Shown here: in pieces, positions 42,238 to 52,035 of the stretch
How the letters are laid out: each line of letters starts with the position of its first letter
How positions within the stretch are numbered: position 1 is the first letter of the stretch
Assembly: GCA_934090735.1 (NCBI GenBank)
Contig: CAKOJR010000002.1
Coordinates: 62,001 to 126,000, forward strand
From: an uncultured Bacilli bacterium
GTDB lineage: Bacteria > Bacillota_I > Bacilli_A > RF39 > UBA660
Direction of reading: 5' to 3'
Length of the DNA stretch: 64,000 bases
The notes under the pieces: generated by a model
What the model was told of the DNA's origin: nothing
The model's database searches: none
Seen by the model: the letters and a program-made list of their open reading frames with translations, nothing else
Position numbers and translations under genes: made by a program

Positions 42238-43051
42238 AAATTCTATCAAATACGCTTCTTTTACGTAGAATTAAGTATCCTAAAATGCTAGCACCCATTA
42301 CTAAACCTAAAGGCAAGTAATAGTCTTCTACTCCGGTATCAACTTGAGGAGCTTTTGTTGTAGTTGTTGTTGGTTTACTATTATTACATAGGATATATGC
42401 TTTTTTTACAACTACTACTGGTCTTACTGCACACTTAGGATTGTTTGATAAGTCACCTATTGTTTTGCTTTCTAGGGTTGCATAAACACCATTTGAGTTA
42501 TCTGATGTAGCTGTTACGCAGTATACTTTAGGGCTTTCTGCTGTAGAGTCTTCAGTTGCTGATTGAGTCCAGTAGTTATAGTCTTCCGGAAGAATAAGAT
42601 CGCTTTCAAGTACAATTGGAGCTAACCAAGAGTAATTGCTTTTTATTTCTTTATCAATTCCTAGTTCTTTTAAGTCTTCTACTGTTAGAAGTCTGACTGA
42701 TTCAACTCTCCATGTTTTAGTGCCTTCAACTAAGGAATTATAAATAGTTGCTTTTTCTAAAATAGTTGTTGGCTCATGCTCTCCCGGTGTTACTTCATCA
42801 TAAAATGTTGGACTTACTGGAGTGCCATCACTTCTTTTTTCATCAGCGGTTCCATCAAATATTAAAGTAACTGTTTCTTCTCCAGCGGCACTTGGTTTTA
42901 ATACATGGAATGCTCTACCACCGGTTTCTTCAGTGTCACCTTCTTTAAGTGCAACGATAACAGAATCTCCAACATCAAATGTTTCACTTACTGCCATAGC
43001 GTTAACACTAAAAGGAACAACTAATAATAAACTTAATAAAAACTTTTTCAT
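42236..43051 (-). CDS. Secreted protein with C-terminal membrane anchor
   Basis: The 271-residue protein has a clear signal peptide (MKKFLLSLLLVVPFSVNAMA), a compact domain with DYNYWTQSA, YCVTAT and CAVRPVVVVKKA that resembles a short version of the WWSLSP...RPSISL domain of the four surface paralogues, a Thr-rich linker (PTTTTTKAP), then VDTG, a hydrophobic helix and RKR. The tail looks like a cell-wall sorting signal with a non-standard motif, but no sortase is in the window, so a plain membrane anchor is equally possible. Function unknown. Confidence 0.65.
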   Translation of the reverse strand: MKKFLLSLLLVVPFSVNAMAVSETFDVGDSVIVALKEGDTEETGGRAFHVLKPSAAGEETVTLIFDGTADEKRSDGTPVSPTFYDEVTPGEHEPTTILEKATIYNSLVEGTKTWRVESVRLLTVEDLKELGIDKEIKSNYSWLAPIVLESDLILPEDYNYWTQSATEDSTAESPKVYCVTATSDNSNGVYATLESKTIGDLSNNPKCAVRPVVVVKKAYILCNNSKPTTTTTKAPQVDTGVEDYYLPLGLVMGASILGYLILRKRSVFDRI

Positions 43052-43184
43052 AAATCATACTCCCTTTTTTATTTTGCCTTCTATCATAATAAATATAACA
43101 CACAATTTAATTTTGAGCAATATTTTTAATTTACTTATTTTGTAAATCGTGTTATATTTTAATAAGAATAGGAGTCAGTTATTT

Positions 43185-43841
43185 ATGGGTAAAAAGGGTT
43201 TAACTTATATTATTTTGCTTGCTTTTACATTATTACTGAGTATTATTGTATCTGAAAAGGCTTTATATATTGCACCACACCTCGTAATAAGTTCATCTCT
43301 TATAGTATATTCTTTTTCGTATTTACTAACAGCAAAATTAAATGAGGAAGTAAACATTAATGATATAAAAGATATTTTAAAGAAAGTGATTATTGATGTA
43401 TTTGTATTTTATGTGATAATGATTGTAATAAACACACTTAGTGGTTTAACTAGTGTTAGAGAGGTTACTAATGCTTTAAGGATTGTATTTACGCCAAATA
43501 AATTTGCAGTGCTTGGGGTTAATATTTATTATCCGAATATAATTAACTTAATATCATCATTGCTTATTTTTTATTTAACACATAATATATTTACAATTAC
43601 TTTTGAAATCACCAGGGATTATGCAAGTAAATCAATTTCCTTTATTATATCTATTTTAATTTCGTTTATTATAGATCAGATGATATATATATCAGTGACT
43701 AGCTTTATTTCACTATATAATGGAAGTTTGTTACTAACAAATTATATTGAGAATTTAACGGCAGCTTTTATTGTTGTAATATTAAGTTCAATTATAATGA
43801 CTATAATTTATTCTATAATACAAAAAAGAAACAAAAATTAA
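43185..43841 (+). CDS. Six-helix membrane protein, possibly a YhhQ/Vut-type transporter
   Basis: The start is taken at the ATG 43185 (MGKKGLTY, AGGAG upstream), giving 218 residues with six hydrophobic segments. The order (an early S.YLL.AKLNEEV stretch after helix 2, and a late YASKSISFIISILISFIIDQMIYI stretch) is reminiscent of queuosine-precursor (preQ0/preQ1) transporters, but key residues differ and I hold this weakly. It has a promoter TTTACT-N17-TATATT and is divergent from the preceding surface protein gene. Confidence 0.5.
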   Translation: MGKKGLTYIILLAFTLLLSIIVSEKALYIAPHLVISSSLIVYSFSYLLTAKLNEEVNINDIKDILKKVIIDVFVFYVIMIVINTLSGLTSVREVTNALRIVFTPNKFAVLGVNIYYPNIINLISSLLIFYLTHNIFTITFEITRDYASKSISFIISILISFIIDQMIYISVTSFISLYNGSLLLTNYIENLTAAFIVVILSSIIMTIIYSIIQKRNKN

Positions 43842-43850
43842 TGTTTCTTT

Positions 43851-46010
43851 TTATTTAGTCTTCTTTTCTTTTTTAGATTCGTCTTTAGGTAGTGCTTCTT
43901 TTCTTGATAGGTTAAGTCTTCCACGATTATCATAACCTAGGGCTTTAACAACAATCTCATCGCCAACTTTAACAACGTCTTTTGGATTGTTTACTCTTTC
44001 ATGAGCAAGTTGTGAAACATGTACTAGTCCTTCACAGCCGTCCCATAATGATACGAAGCATCCGAAGTCTTCTACTTTAACAACTTTTCCAGTATAGATT
44101 TCTCCTTCTTCTACTTCTCTAGTGATATTTTTAATTCTTTCAGCAGTCTTATTAATAACGTCTTTATCAGTATGATAAATGATTACTCTACCATCATCTT
44201 CTAAATCTACTTTAACTGCATCTTTATCATTAACTGTTTTAACACCTTCTGGAGAGCATTCTAAGATAATCTTAGTAATCATTTCTCCGCCACGGCCAAT
44301 AACGTCTTTAATTTTTTCAGGGTTAATATTAAATGTTTCAATCTTTGGTGCATATTGACTTAGTTCAGTTCTAGGTCTTGCAATAACACCTTCCATAACA
44401 TCCAATATTTCCATACGAGCTTTTTTAGCTTGAGCTAAGGCTTCTTTAAGAATTGCTTTAGTAACGCCTTTAATTTTAATATCCATTTGCAAAGCTGTAA
44501 TGCCACTTCTAGTACCAGCTACTTTAAAGTCCATATCTCCCATATGATCTTCAATACCTTGAATATCAGTTAAAATAGTATATTTTTTACCTTTGGTGAT
44601 AAGTCCCATTGCAATACCAGCTACTGGTGCTTTAATTGGAACACCTGCAGCCATTAAACTTAAGCATCCAGCACAGATACTAGCTTGGCTTGATGAACCA
44701 TTGCTTTCTAAAATTTCAGATACAACTCTAATTGTGTAAGGAAATTCTTCTTCGGATGGGATTACTTGTAGTAAAGCTCTTTCTCCTAAGGCACCATGAC
44801 CAATTTCTCTTCTTCCTGGTGAACCATATCTACCAGTTTCACCAACACTAAAGTTAGGAAAATTATAGTGTAACATAAATCTTTTAGAATCTTCTAAACC
44901 AAGACCATCTAAGATTTGATGCTCACCAATAGCTCCTAATGTAGTTGTTGCTAGGGCCTGTGTTTGACCTCTGGTAAATACTGCAGAGCCATGAGTTCTT
45001 GGAAGTAAATCAATATAGGCAGATAGTGGTCTAATCTCATCTAGTGCTCTTCCATCTGGTCTAACGTGCTTATTAGTAATTAAATCACGAACAACTTCTC
45101 CCTCAATAGTATCTACTACTTTTTTAGCTATTTTTTCAATGCTCTCATCTTCTGGGTATTTCTCTATAAAATGAGCAACTGTGTTTTCTTTAACTTCGTC
45201 AATCTTAGCATAAGAAGCAAGCTTATCTTTAATTTGAACAGCAGCAAGCATATCGCCTTCTGCGTATTCTTTGATTTCTTTTTCTAAATCTTCTGGGATA
45301 CTAGCAAGCTCTACTTTCTTCTTTTCTTTACCAACTACTTCAATAATACTTTCTTGGAATTCGCATAATTCTTTAATATGTTTTTGGCCAAACATTAAAG
45401 CATCAAGCATATCACTTTCACTAGCTTCATGTGCTCCAGCTTCAATCATACAAATATCATTTTTAGTACCAGCAACAGTTACAGTAAGTGAGCAAGCATC
45501 TAACTCTTCACCAGTTGGGTTGATAATAAATTTCTTACCAATCTTACCAACAATAACACCAGCTACTGGGCCATCAAATGGAATATCAGATACACCTAAT
45601 GCTAAACTTGATGCAAATAATGCAGTAATTTCTGGTGAGTTGTTTGGATCAACAGATAAAATTGTATTTATTACTTGGACTTCATTTCTGAAGTTTTCGT
45701 CAAACATTGGTCTAATTGGTCTATCAATTAATCTAGCAGCAAGGGTTGCTGATTCACTAGGTCTTCCTTCTCTTTTTATAAATCCGCCTGGTATCTTACC
45801 TACAGAATATAATTTTTCATTATAAACTACAGTAAGCGGAAAGAAGTCGCCAGTACCAACGTTGTCACTCATAACACTAGCTGATAATACTACAGTGTCT
45901 CCGTATCTTACTAAAACAGCACCATTAGCTTGTTTAGCTAGTTCTCCTACTTCGACAACAATTTTTCTTCCTAAAAAATCAAAACTAAATTCTTTTTTCA
46001 CTAACATCAT
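43851..46010 (-). CDS. pnp: Polynucleotide phosphorylase
   Basis: 3'-5' phosphorolytic exoribonuclease of RNA decay. The 719-residue protein has two RNase PH domains (about 10-225 and 315-545), with catalytic-site sequences such as TRGQTQALATTTLG and GLITKGKKYTILTDIQGIEDHMGDMDFKVAGT, a KH domain with KIKDVIGRGGEMITKI-like sequence near 565 and an S1 domain (GEIYTGKVVKVEDFGCFVSLW). Two ATGs and a GTG lie at the start after GAGAGG; the exact start is open. It follows rpsO, separated by a terminator. Confidence 0.95.
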   Translation of the reverse strand: MMLVKKEFSFDFLGRKIVVEVGELAKQANGAVLVRYGDTVVLSASVMSDNVGTGDFFPLTVVYNEKLYSVGKIPGGFIKREGRPSESATLAARLIDRPIRPMFDENFRNEVQVINTILSVDPNNSPEITALFASSLALGVSDIPFDGPVAGVIVGKIGKKFIINPTGEELDACSLTVTVAGTKNDICMIEAGAHEASESDMLDALMFGQKHIKELCEFQESIIEVVGKEKKKVELASIPEDLEKEIKEYAEGDMLAAVQIKDKLASYAKIDEVKENTVAHFIEKYPEDESIEKIAKKVVDTIEGEVVRDLITNKHVRPDGRALDEIRPLSAYIDLLPRTHGSAVFTRGQTQALATTTLGAIGEHQILDGLGLEDSKRFMLHYNFPNFSVGETGRYGSPGRREIGHGALGERALLQVIPSEEEFPYTIRVVSEILESNGSSSQASICAGCLSLMAAGVPIKAPVAGIAMGLITKGKKYTILTDIQGIEDHMGDMDFKVAGTRSGITALQMDIKIKGVTKAILKEALAQAKKARMEILDVMEGVIARPRTELSQYAPKIETFNINPEKIKDVIGRGGEMITKIILECSPEGVKTVNDKDAVKVDLEDDGRVIIYHTDKDVINKTAERIKNITREVEEGEIYTGKVVKVEDFGCFVSLWDGCEGLVHVSQLAHERVNNPKDVVKVGDEIVVKALGYDNRGRLNLSRKEALPKDESKKEKKTK

Positions 46011-46024
46011 CCTCTCACAAATAT

Positions 46025-46050
46025 AAAAAAGACACTAAAAATAAAGTGCC
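46025..46050 (-). terminator. Terminator/attenuator between rpsO and pnp
   Basis: GGCACT/AGTGTC stem (one GU pair) with an eight-base loop and six U just after the rpsO stop; pnp starts 15 bases further on, so read-through or cleavage here would set pnp levels. Confidence 0.75.
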
Positions 46051-46320
46051 CTATTTTCTTAAATTTAATTTCTTAATTACTTCACGATAACTAACAACAT
46101 TAGTTTTCTTTAAGTAATCTAATAAGCTACGTCTTTTTCCAACTTTCATTAAAAGACCTCTTTTTGAATGATAATCATGTTTGTTTTCTTTTAAATGTTC
46201 AGTTAGATTATTAATTTCGTCTGTAAGAATTGCGATTTGAACTTCTGTACTACCAGTGTTTTTAGCATCCTTACCAAATTCTTTAACTAACTCAGCTTTT
46301 CTCTCTTTAGATACAGCCAT
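46051..46320 (-). CDS. rpsO: 30S ribosomal protein S15
   Basis: Binds 16S rRNA in the platform of the small subunit. The 89-residue protein has the S15 pattern: GSTEVQIAILTDEINNLTEHLK and HDYHSKRGLLMKVGKRRSLLDYLK. Standard length. The 5' leader of about 80 bases contains a GGAAG/CTTCC hairpin that could serve S15 autoregulation, as known for other rpsO leaders. Followed by pnp as in many bacteria. Confidence 0.97.
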   Translation of the reverse strand: MAVSKERKAELVKEFGKDAKNTGSTEVQIAILTDEINNLTEHLKENKHDYHSKRGLLMKVGKRRSLLDYLKKTNVVSYREVIKKLNLRK

Positions 46321-46404
46321 CTTTCATCTTCCTTTCTAATGAATCGGTTATACCCTAGTTATAATTTGGAAGAAAATTAAAACTAAGATAAAACTTCCTT
46401 AAAC

Positions 46405-46433
46405 ATTATATTATATATTGGTCTTAAAATCAA
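46405..46433 (-). promoter_or_regulatory. rpsO promoter
   Basis: TTGATT (46428-46433), 17-base spacer, TATAAT (46405-46410), about 85 bases before the start codon. Confidence 0.7.
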
Positions 46434-46450
46434 CAAGTTTTTACATAAAA

Positions 46451-46470
46451 GAGAGTAAAAACTTACTCTC
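46451..46470 (-). terminator. Terminator of the 301-residue unknown gene
   Basis: Perfect GAGAGTAA/TTACTCTC stem with a four-base loop and a UUUUAU tail, about 70 bases past the stop. Confidence 0.7.
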
Positions 46471-46542
46471 CATCTATCTAAACACTCTAAAGTGTACAAT
46501 ATATTATATTAAATAATGTAAATATAAGAATAATTAATTAGC

Positions 46543-47448
46543 CTATATCTGTTTTTCAATTGTGCTTTTATTAAATGCATCACTATCAGTTGGAACTTTT
46601 TCAATAAAATAAAATAAGAATTCTGGTAGTTTAGCTGCTGGGACTTCGACGATGCCTGTTGCACCTATACTATTATCACCCACTTTATTAATACCAGGAA
46701 GTGCATTTACCATGTCGATATTGCATATTTTAGGTATAAAATATTCTATCCTAGCAGTATTATTATTTATTGTTATCTCAATTGTTAAGGCGTGTCCCCT
46801 ATCCCTAACCATTATAAGCATTTTTCTTTCATTAATAATGACTAAATCAGTGAAGCCAACATTTAAAGAGGTTGGAAATTTAGAATAAACACTTTCAAAA
46901 AATTCGTTTTTTGTACCTCGTAAACATATTAACTCACCATTGATGTTTTCTTTACTTATTGTTTCAGGAATAGATTGTAAAATAACTTCATTATTCATAA
47001 TATATGAATGGAAAAAATGTAATGCTTCGTTTAGGGTTCTACAATATTTGAGTGCTGAAATATCACCAATTGTTGTATATCCCTGGCAAGTATCCTTAAC
47101 AAGATTAATAAAGTCAGGGTCCATGTCACTTATATTAGATTTGTAAAAGTTTCTTAGTCTTTGAATATCTAGACCGCATTTGTAAAAATCTTTTTTTGTT
47201 TTCTTCTCTAGTTCAGTTATTTTATTTAGAGCAATAGACTTATCCCCAAACAAGTCAAGTGCGATGCATTTTAATTCGCTGAAGGTATAAATTAAAAAAT
47301 CTTCTACTGCATCTGTATATTTAATTAAACTATCTTGGTCAATAAATCCACTATCATCTGGTGGAGCAGTCTTAAGCATTTCTTTTTTCATTCTCATGTC
47401 TGCTTCAAAAAAATGCTGTAACATTATAATTTGTTTTTGGTTTTCCAT
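46543..47448 (-). CDS. Soluble protein of unknown function
   Basis: The start is set at the ATG 47448 (MENQKQIIMLQHF), with GGTGAT upstream, giving 301 residues. The first half is helical and charged (about 1-150); the second has alternating strands (SLNVGFTDLVIINERKMLIMVRDRGHALTIEI...). No membrane segment, signal or known motif is seen. It stands alone with its own terminator, next to a broken nuclease gene, in a stretch that looks like accessory DNA. I do not recognise it. Confidence 0.55.
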   Translation of the reverse strand: MENQKQIIMLQHFFEADMRMKKEMLKTAPPDDSGFIDQDSLIKYTDAVEDFLIYTFSELKCIALDLFGDKSIALNKITELEKKTKKDFYKCGLDIQRLRNFYKSNISDMDPDFINLVKDTCQGYTTIGDISALKYCRTLNEALHFFHSYIMNNEVILQSIPETISKENINGELICLRGTKNEFFESVYSKFPTSLNVGFTDLVIINERKMLIMVRDRGHALTIEITINNNTARIEYFIPKICNIDMVNALPGINKVGDNSIGATGIVEVPAAKLPEFLFYFIEKVPTDSDAFNKSTIEKQI

Positions 47449-47590
47449 AGTATCACCATTTTCATTATAACACACAACCACAAATTTTTTTGGTATTTTT
47501 TATATATGTAAGTTGCATATCATTATAATTGTATCAGGCTTCACATAACATTTATTAAATTTCTTACTTTAAATTTTTTATTTTATAATA

Positions 47591-48486
47591 TTATATTAAC
47601 TTATATTTTCTAGCAATTGTCCTTTTATCAGAACAATATTTAATCACGTACTTATTATCTTGCTTACAAATAATAATACCCGCTGTATTATTTTTCTCTA
47701 TTGTTTTAATGTTCTTATCAATATAATTCATATAAATCATGATTTGCCCAGTTTGTTCTTTCTTAAGCTCAGTAACTTTTAATGAGCAACCACATAGCAT
47801 TTGTATTTAATATTATATAAAAGCAGGTCAATATAATTATATCTATCATTCATTTTAATTTTATACTCATTGCCAACATATGTGAAACCAATCCCTAACT
47901 GTCTTAAAAAGTTATCTAAATTATTTAATAATAATTATTTTAACGCATATTCAGTTAATTCCGCTTTCAATGAACTTGTTTTTATAACAATTGGATTAGG
48001 AATTAAATCGTCTACTTTCAGCACTTTTGATTCGAGAAGTTTAGTTTTTGTTTCATAGCTTAGTCTATTATAGAAACCATGTTTTATCAATTCATGTAAT
48101 TGTCTTTGTGTTAAATTTTTATTTTCACACTCATTTAAATAATATATTATTTCATTTATATTTTTAAGTGATAAAACTTCACGATAATGACTCCAACTTA
48201 ATTTTGACCACATTGTGGTCAATTTTCCATTACTAAATATTTCATAAAATTTTCTCATTCTATATAAAGTTCTATAATTATACTTTTTTCCTACTTCAAT
48301 CATAAGTTTTTCAGAATAATTATTAATTACATTCTTACCATATTCTTTTCCAGCTTTACTTAAAAGTTCTCCCATTTCAAAATATGCACTTACTTTATTT
48401 TTATCTTTTGCATAATCTTTAGTTCTATCATATATTTCTACCTTTAAAGCTTTTTCTTTTAATTCAATATAATATTTATCATCCAT
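47591..48486 (-). pseudogene. Broken DUF1016 (YhcG-type) PD-(D/E)XK nuclease gene
   Basis: The intact 183-residue N-terminal frame (48486-47935) is the DUF1016 N-domain, with MWSKLSWSHYREVLSL and LTQRQLHELIKHGFYNRL. A TAA at 47935-47937 ends it, but the same frame continues with a typical nuclease core (NNLDNFLRQLGIGFTYVGNEY, then YNYIDLLLYN and KYKCYVV). Near 47785 the reading frame shifts, and the last part (SLKVTELKKEQTGQI...GIIICKQ) is in another frame. The expected catalytic E-x-K before VTE is destroyed by the shift. One nonsense and one frameshift make it a decayed gene, probably a former defence or mobile-element nuclease. Confidence 0.8.
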
Positions 48487-48498
48487 TTTTACTCCTTT

Positions 48499-50493
48499 TT
48501 AAGGACTGCAAATCTCTATTTTTAATTTATTATTTTTTATCCTAATCATAATACTGCCATCTTTATCCGTTCTATAAATTTTGCTATTATTTAATGTTTT
48601 TAACACTTCTTCTTTAGGATGACCGTATTTATTATTTGTGCCAACACTAATGATTGAATATTTTGGGTTTATTCCATTTATAAACTCTTTACTAGTGCTT
48701 GTATTTGAACCATGATGTCCTACTTTTAAAAAGTCTATATTATCTAGGTTATATTTATCTAATATTTCTTTTTCTCTTTTTGTTCCAGCATCACCCATAA
48801 AAAGGAATTTATAGTTATTAAATTTATAATAAATAACACTAGAGTTGTCATTTTCATTATTATAAAGACTAGTATTTAAAAACTTAATATTATCATTAAT
48901 CTTATTTATACAGGTATAGTATTTAATATTCTTTTTCTTCAATAAATTAATTAGTTCATCTTCTAAATTATTCATCTGACCACAGTTAAAAAAAACTTTT
49001 TTAACTTTAAAATTCTCTATTAAGTTTATTGCATCTCCCATATGATCAAAATCTCCGTGACTTAACACCAGATAATCTATCTTACTTTTACCAATACTCT
49101 TTAAAAATTTTATGGTATTATCACTAACTTTTATATTTTCCTTACCGCCAGTATCAATAAGTATAATCTTACTTTTATTATAAATTAAAGAACTGTCTCC
49201 TTGACCAACGTCTAAATAATAAACATAAGTATTAAAATCTAATAAAGGTTTTACTTTTAAACAAAGAGTGTAAATAAATATGAGTAATATAAATATCTTA
49301 CGATTTGTCTTTAAAAACATAAATAAAAATATATAATAAATAAAGTAAAAGATAATATTTACTTTTGGAATAATAATATTAACTGATATTAAATAGTTAC
49401 TTATAAATTTAAGAATTTCTATAAGTATATTTAAGATTGGTTCTAAAAAACTAAATATAAATGTTAAAATAGTAAGAGGATAGATAACTACACTTACTAA
49501 AGGAACAATAATAACATTATTTATAATCTGCATTAGATTAATTTCATAATTATGATAAAGAGTTATTGGTAAACTAAATAAAAAGGCAATAATACTAGTA
49601 AAAAGCATATTAGTAAAATAATTTTTCTTCATATATTTATTAAAAAGAATAAGACCTAAACTAACACTTACTGAGTATAAGAATCCCATATCGTATATAA
49701 TTAATGGGTTATAGATAAGTAACGTGCAAACAACTATTAAAAGAATATTTATTGTACTTATTCTTAAATCTAGTTTTTTATTTATAGCTAAAAAAATAAA
49801 TAATAAAAGACTTCTATAAATGCTTGCTGAATAATTAGTTATCATACTAAACATAATTAAAAAAATACATGCTAGTATCTCTTTAAACCTGCTTTTCTTA
49901 AAAATAAATAAAATTATTCCGGAAAGTAAACTTAAATGCATTCCGCTAATTGCAAATAAATGACTTACACCATTCTTTTGAAATAAACTATAATCATCCA
50001 TTTCACTTTTATCACCTATTAAAAAGGCTTTAAAGTAATCACTAAATTTAAATTTTTCACTTCTTTTAATGATATAATTTTTAACCTTGTATTTTATATT
50101 ATTATTTTTATTAATACTTTTAATTTCATTTATTTTAACTAAATAATGTACGTGATGATTATATAAATTTTTTTTATAATTAAACGTATTTGGTATTGTA
50201 TTATTTTTGGGCTTATTTAAAGTACCTGTAAAAACTATTTTATCTCCCAGAGATATATTAATATTTTCTTTACTATAATATGAGCTAATTAGCTTTTCTT
50301 TAGATTTTATTGTAATCTTGTAATAATCATCTTTTTTCTTAATTTCATCTATTATGCCAGCAAATACTGTTTCATTACCATTATACTTTGATTTATTTTG
50401 AAAAGAATTTCTGATGAGAGTTAAACACAAAATTAAAATAACTAAAACTAAATAAATATAATTATATTGTAATAAAGTCTTTAATCTTATCAA
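48499..50493 (-). CDS. comEC: DNA internalisation protein ComEC/Rec2
   Basis: Forms the membrane channel for single-stranded DNA during natural transformation. The 664-residue protein has the N-terminal OB-like part (about 30-130), the competence domain with many helices (about 140-400, HLFAISGMHLSLLSG signature) and a C-terminal metallo-beta-lactamase-like domain (YLDVGQGDSSLI, LSHGDFDHMGD, KVGHHGS), complete in its motifs. TTG start six bases after GAGAGG; it overlaps comEA by about 30 bases. Confidence 0.93.
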   Translation of the reverse strand: MIRLKTLLQYNYIYLVLVILILCLTLIRNSFQNKSKYNGNETVFAGIIDEIKKKDDYYKITIKSKEKLISSYYSKENINISLGDKIVFTGTLNKPKNNTIPNTFNYKKNLYNHHVHYLVKINEIKSINKNNNIKYKVKNYIIKRSEKFKFSDYFKAFLIGDKSEMDDYSLFQKNGVSHLFAISGMHLSLLSGIILFIFKKSRFKEILACIFLIMFSMITNYSASIYRSLLLFIFLAINKKLDLRISTINILLIVVCTLLIYNPLIIYDMGFLYSVSVSLGLILFNKYMKKNYFTNMLFTSIIAFLFSLPITLYHNYEINLMQIINNVIIVPLVSVVIYPLTILTFIFSFLEPILNILIEILKFISNYLISVNIIIPKVNIIFYFIYYIFLFMFLKTNRKIFILLIFIYTLCLKVKPLLDFNTYVYYLDVGQGDSSLIYNKSKIILIDTGGKENIKVSDNTIKFLKSIGKSKIDYLVLSHGDFDHMGDAINLIENFKVKKVFFNCGQMNNLEDELINLLKKKNIKYYTCINKINDNIKFLNTSLYNNENDNSSVIYYKFNNYKFLFMGDAGTKREKEILDKYNLDNIDFLKVGHHGSNTSTSKEFINGINPKYSIISVGTNNKYGHPKEEVLKTLNNSKIYRTDKDGSIMIRIKNNKLKIEICSP

Positions 50494-51118
50494 ATAATGC
50501 CTCTCCTATACCAGAAACATTTTTAATATCTTCGATAGTTTTAAAATTTCCATTAGTTTCACGATGAGTTATTATGGCATATGCTTTACTTTCACCTAAG
50601 CCTTTTATTTTCATTAATTCTTCTTTGCTTGCTTTATTAATATTTACCTTATCACTAATATTATTATCAGTGCTTTCCTTATTAACAATAGTTGCATTAT
50701 TATCAGTGCAGTTATTAACTGTTATTGTCTCACATTTACAAGGCACATTATTTACTGCTTTAGTTGTTATTTCATTTTTAGTAAATACGTAAATAACCAT
50801 TTCGTTGCTTACTAATTTTGATAGATTTATGTTGTTAGTGCTTGCATTACTTTTAAGTCCACCAGCCATCTTTATTGCGTCAATTACATGATCACTAGAG
50901 TTCATCTCATAAACTCCAGGTTTTTTAACAGCTCCTTTAACATCTACATATATTTTTTCTTCTTTAATGTTGTTAGTGGTTACTTTAGTTGTATTTAGCG
51001 AGTTATCTGTTATATTATCAAATATTTCTTCTTTAGGACTTAGTATGTAATAAACTGCGACGAAGATGGTTAATAAAAGAACCCCTCCTGAAATTAAAAA
51101 TATTTTTTTCTTATCCAT
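50462..51118 (-). CDS. comEA: Competence DNA receptor ComEA
   Basis: Binds incoming double-stranded DNA at the cell surface. The 218-residue protein has an N-terminal membrane anchor (about 5-25), a SLBB-like domain (VDVKGAVKKPGVYEMNSSDHVIDAIKMAGG), a Cys/Thr/Asn-rich linker and a C-terminal helix-hairpin-helix pair (VNINKASKEELMKIKGLGESKAYAIITHR; FKTIEDIKNVSGIGEALFDKI). It is followed by comEC; comEB is absent here. Complete uptake genes suggest capacity for transformation. Confidence 0.94.
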   Translation of the reverse strand: MDKKKIFLISGGVLLLTIFVAVYYILSPKEEIFDNITDNSLNTTKVTTNNIKEEKIYVDVKGAVKKPGVYEMNSSDHVIDAIKMAGGLKSNASTNNINLSKLVSNEMVIYVFTKNEITTKAVNNVPCKCETITVNNCTDNNATIVNKESTDNNISDKVNINKASKEELMKIKGLGESKAYAIITHRETNGNFKTIEDIKNVSGIGEALFDKIKDFITI

Positions 51119-51191
51119 ATTTTCCTCCTTCTATTATTTATTGTTGTAAGAAGAAGTGTTATTTCCTTTTTTATTTTAACAATTTTTGCAT

Positions 51192-51224
51192 AAAAAAACT
51201 AAAACATAATTAAAGGCTTTAGTT
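51192..51224 (-). terminator. Terminator at the end of the truB operon
   Basis: AACTAAA/TTTAGTT stem with an internal loop and seven U, overlapping the truB stop. Confidence 0.65.
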
Positions 51225-52035
51225 CTTCTTCACTCATTCGGGTATAAAAAGCAATATTTTTATCACCATCTTTATATAAGATATAATTACTATTTTTATC
51301 TTTTACTATATTTCCATTGTAGATTTGGTTATGATTTTTATCTGTAATGTGTTTAACGTCTAAATCAAATATGTCTTCTAAGCTGAAAAGCTTATAGTTA
51401 CCATTTTCTATTTCTTCTAATGTGCATGCACCCTTTATATTATAATCTCCTAGTCTTGTTCTAACTAAATCTGTCATTACTCCATAAGTACCAAGATATG
51501 CACAGATATCTCTTATAAGAGCCCTTATGTAAGTTCCTTTTGATACTTCACACTTTATTTTTACTTCATCAGCAAATGAGACAAGTTCTAGTTTATTAAT
51601 AGTTACTTCCTTTTTTGGTAAGGTAACTTTTTCATTATTTCTAGCGTAGTCATAAAGTTTTTTACCGTTAACTTTAACTGCTGAATAAATTGGTACTTCT
51701 TGCATGTAAGTGAGCCCGTTAAAGTGTCTTATGGCGCCCTGCATTGCTGCTAAACTTATTTTTTTATTGTCTGTTTTTAAAGTACTTCCTTCAATATCTA
51801 AAGTATCAGTTAGAATATTTAATTTAAATGTTGCAATGTATTCTTTATCATGATTAACCATAATACTTCCAAGTTTAGTATATTTACCAATTAAACATAC
51901 AAGAACACCTGTCGCAAGTGGATCAAGTGTTCCGATGTGTCCAATGCTTTTTGTATTAAATATTTTAACAAGTTTATTTACAACGTCTCTACTAGTGATA
52001 CCTTTTGGTTTATTTACTACGATTACCCCATTCAT
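51199..52035 (-). CDS. truB: tRNA pseudouridine-55 synthase
   Basis: Makes pseudouridine 55 in the T loop of tRNAs. The 278-residue protein starts with VVNKPKGITSRDVVNKL and has the catalytic Asp in GHIGTLDPLATGVL (near 39), with the RNA-binding stretch GTYIRALIRDI further on. The C-terminal part is PUA-like but short. It overlaps the upstream GNAT gene by 26 bases and is the last gene of the nusA-infB operon. Confidence 0.94.
   Translation of the reverse strand: MNGVIVVNKPKGITSRDVVNKLVKIFNTKSIGHIGTLDPLATGVLVCLIGKYTKLGSIMVNHDKEYIATFKLNILTDTLDIEGSTLKTDNKKISLAAMQGAIRHFNGLTYMQEVPIYSAVKVNGKKLYDYARNNEKVTLPKKEVTINKLELVSFADEVKIKCEVSKGTYIRALIRDICAYLGTYGVMTDLVRTRLGDYNIKGACTLEEIENGNYKLFSLEDIFDLDVKHITDKNHNQIYNGNIVKDKNSNYILYKDGDKNIAFYTRMSEEELKPLIMF

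Noticed and set aside
45271..45825. Plus-strand frame of 184 codons opposite pnp
   Set aside because: Lies within the conserved RNase PH domain of pnp and has no start signals; shadow frame.
47482..47590. Possible gene between the unknown protein and the broken nuclease
   Set aside because: Only AT-rich sequence with short interrupted frames and no ribosome site.
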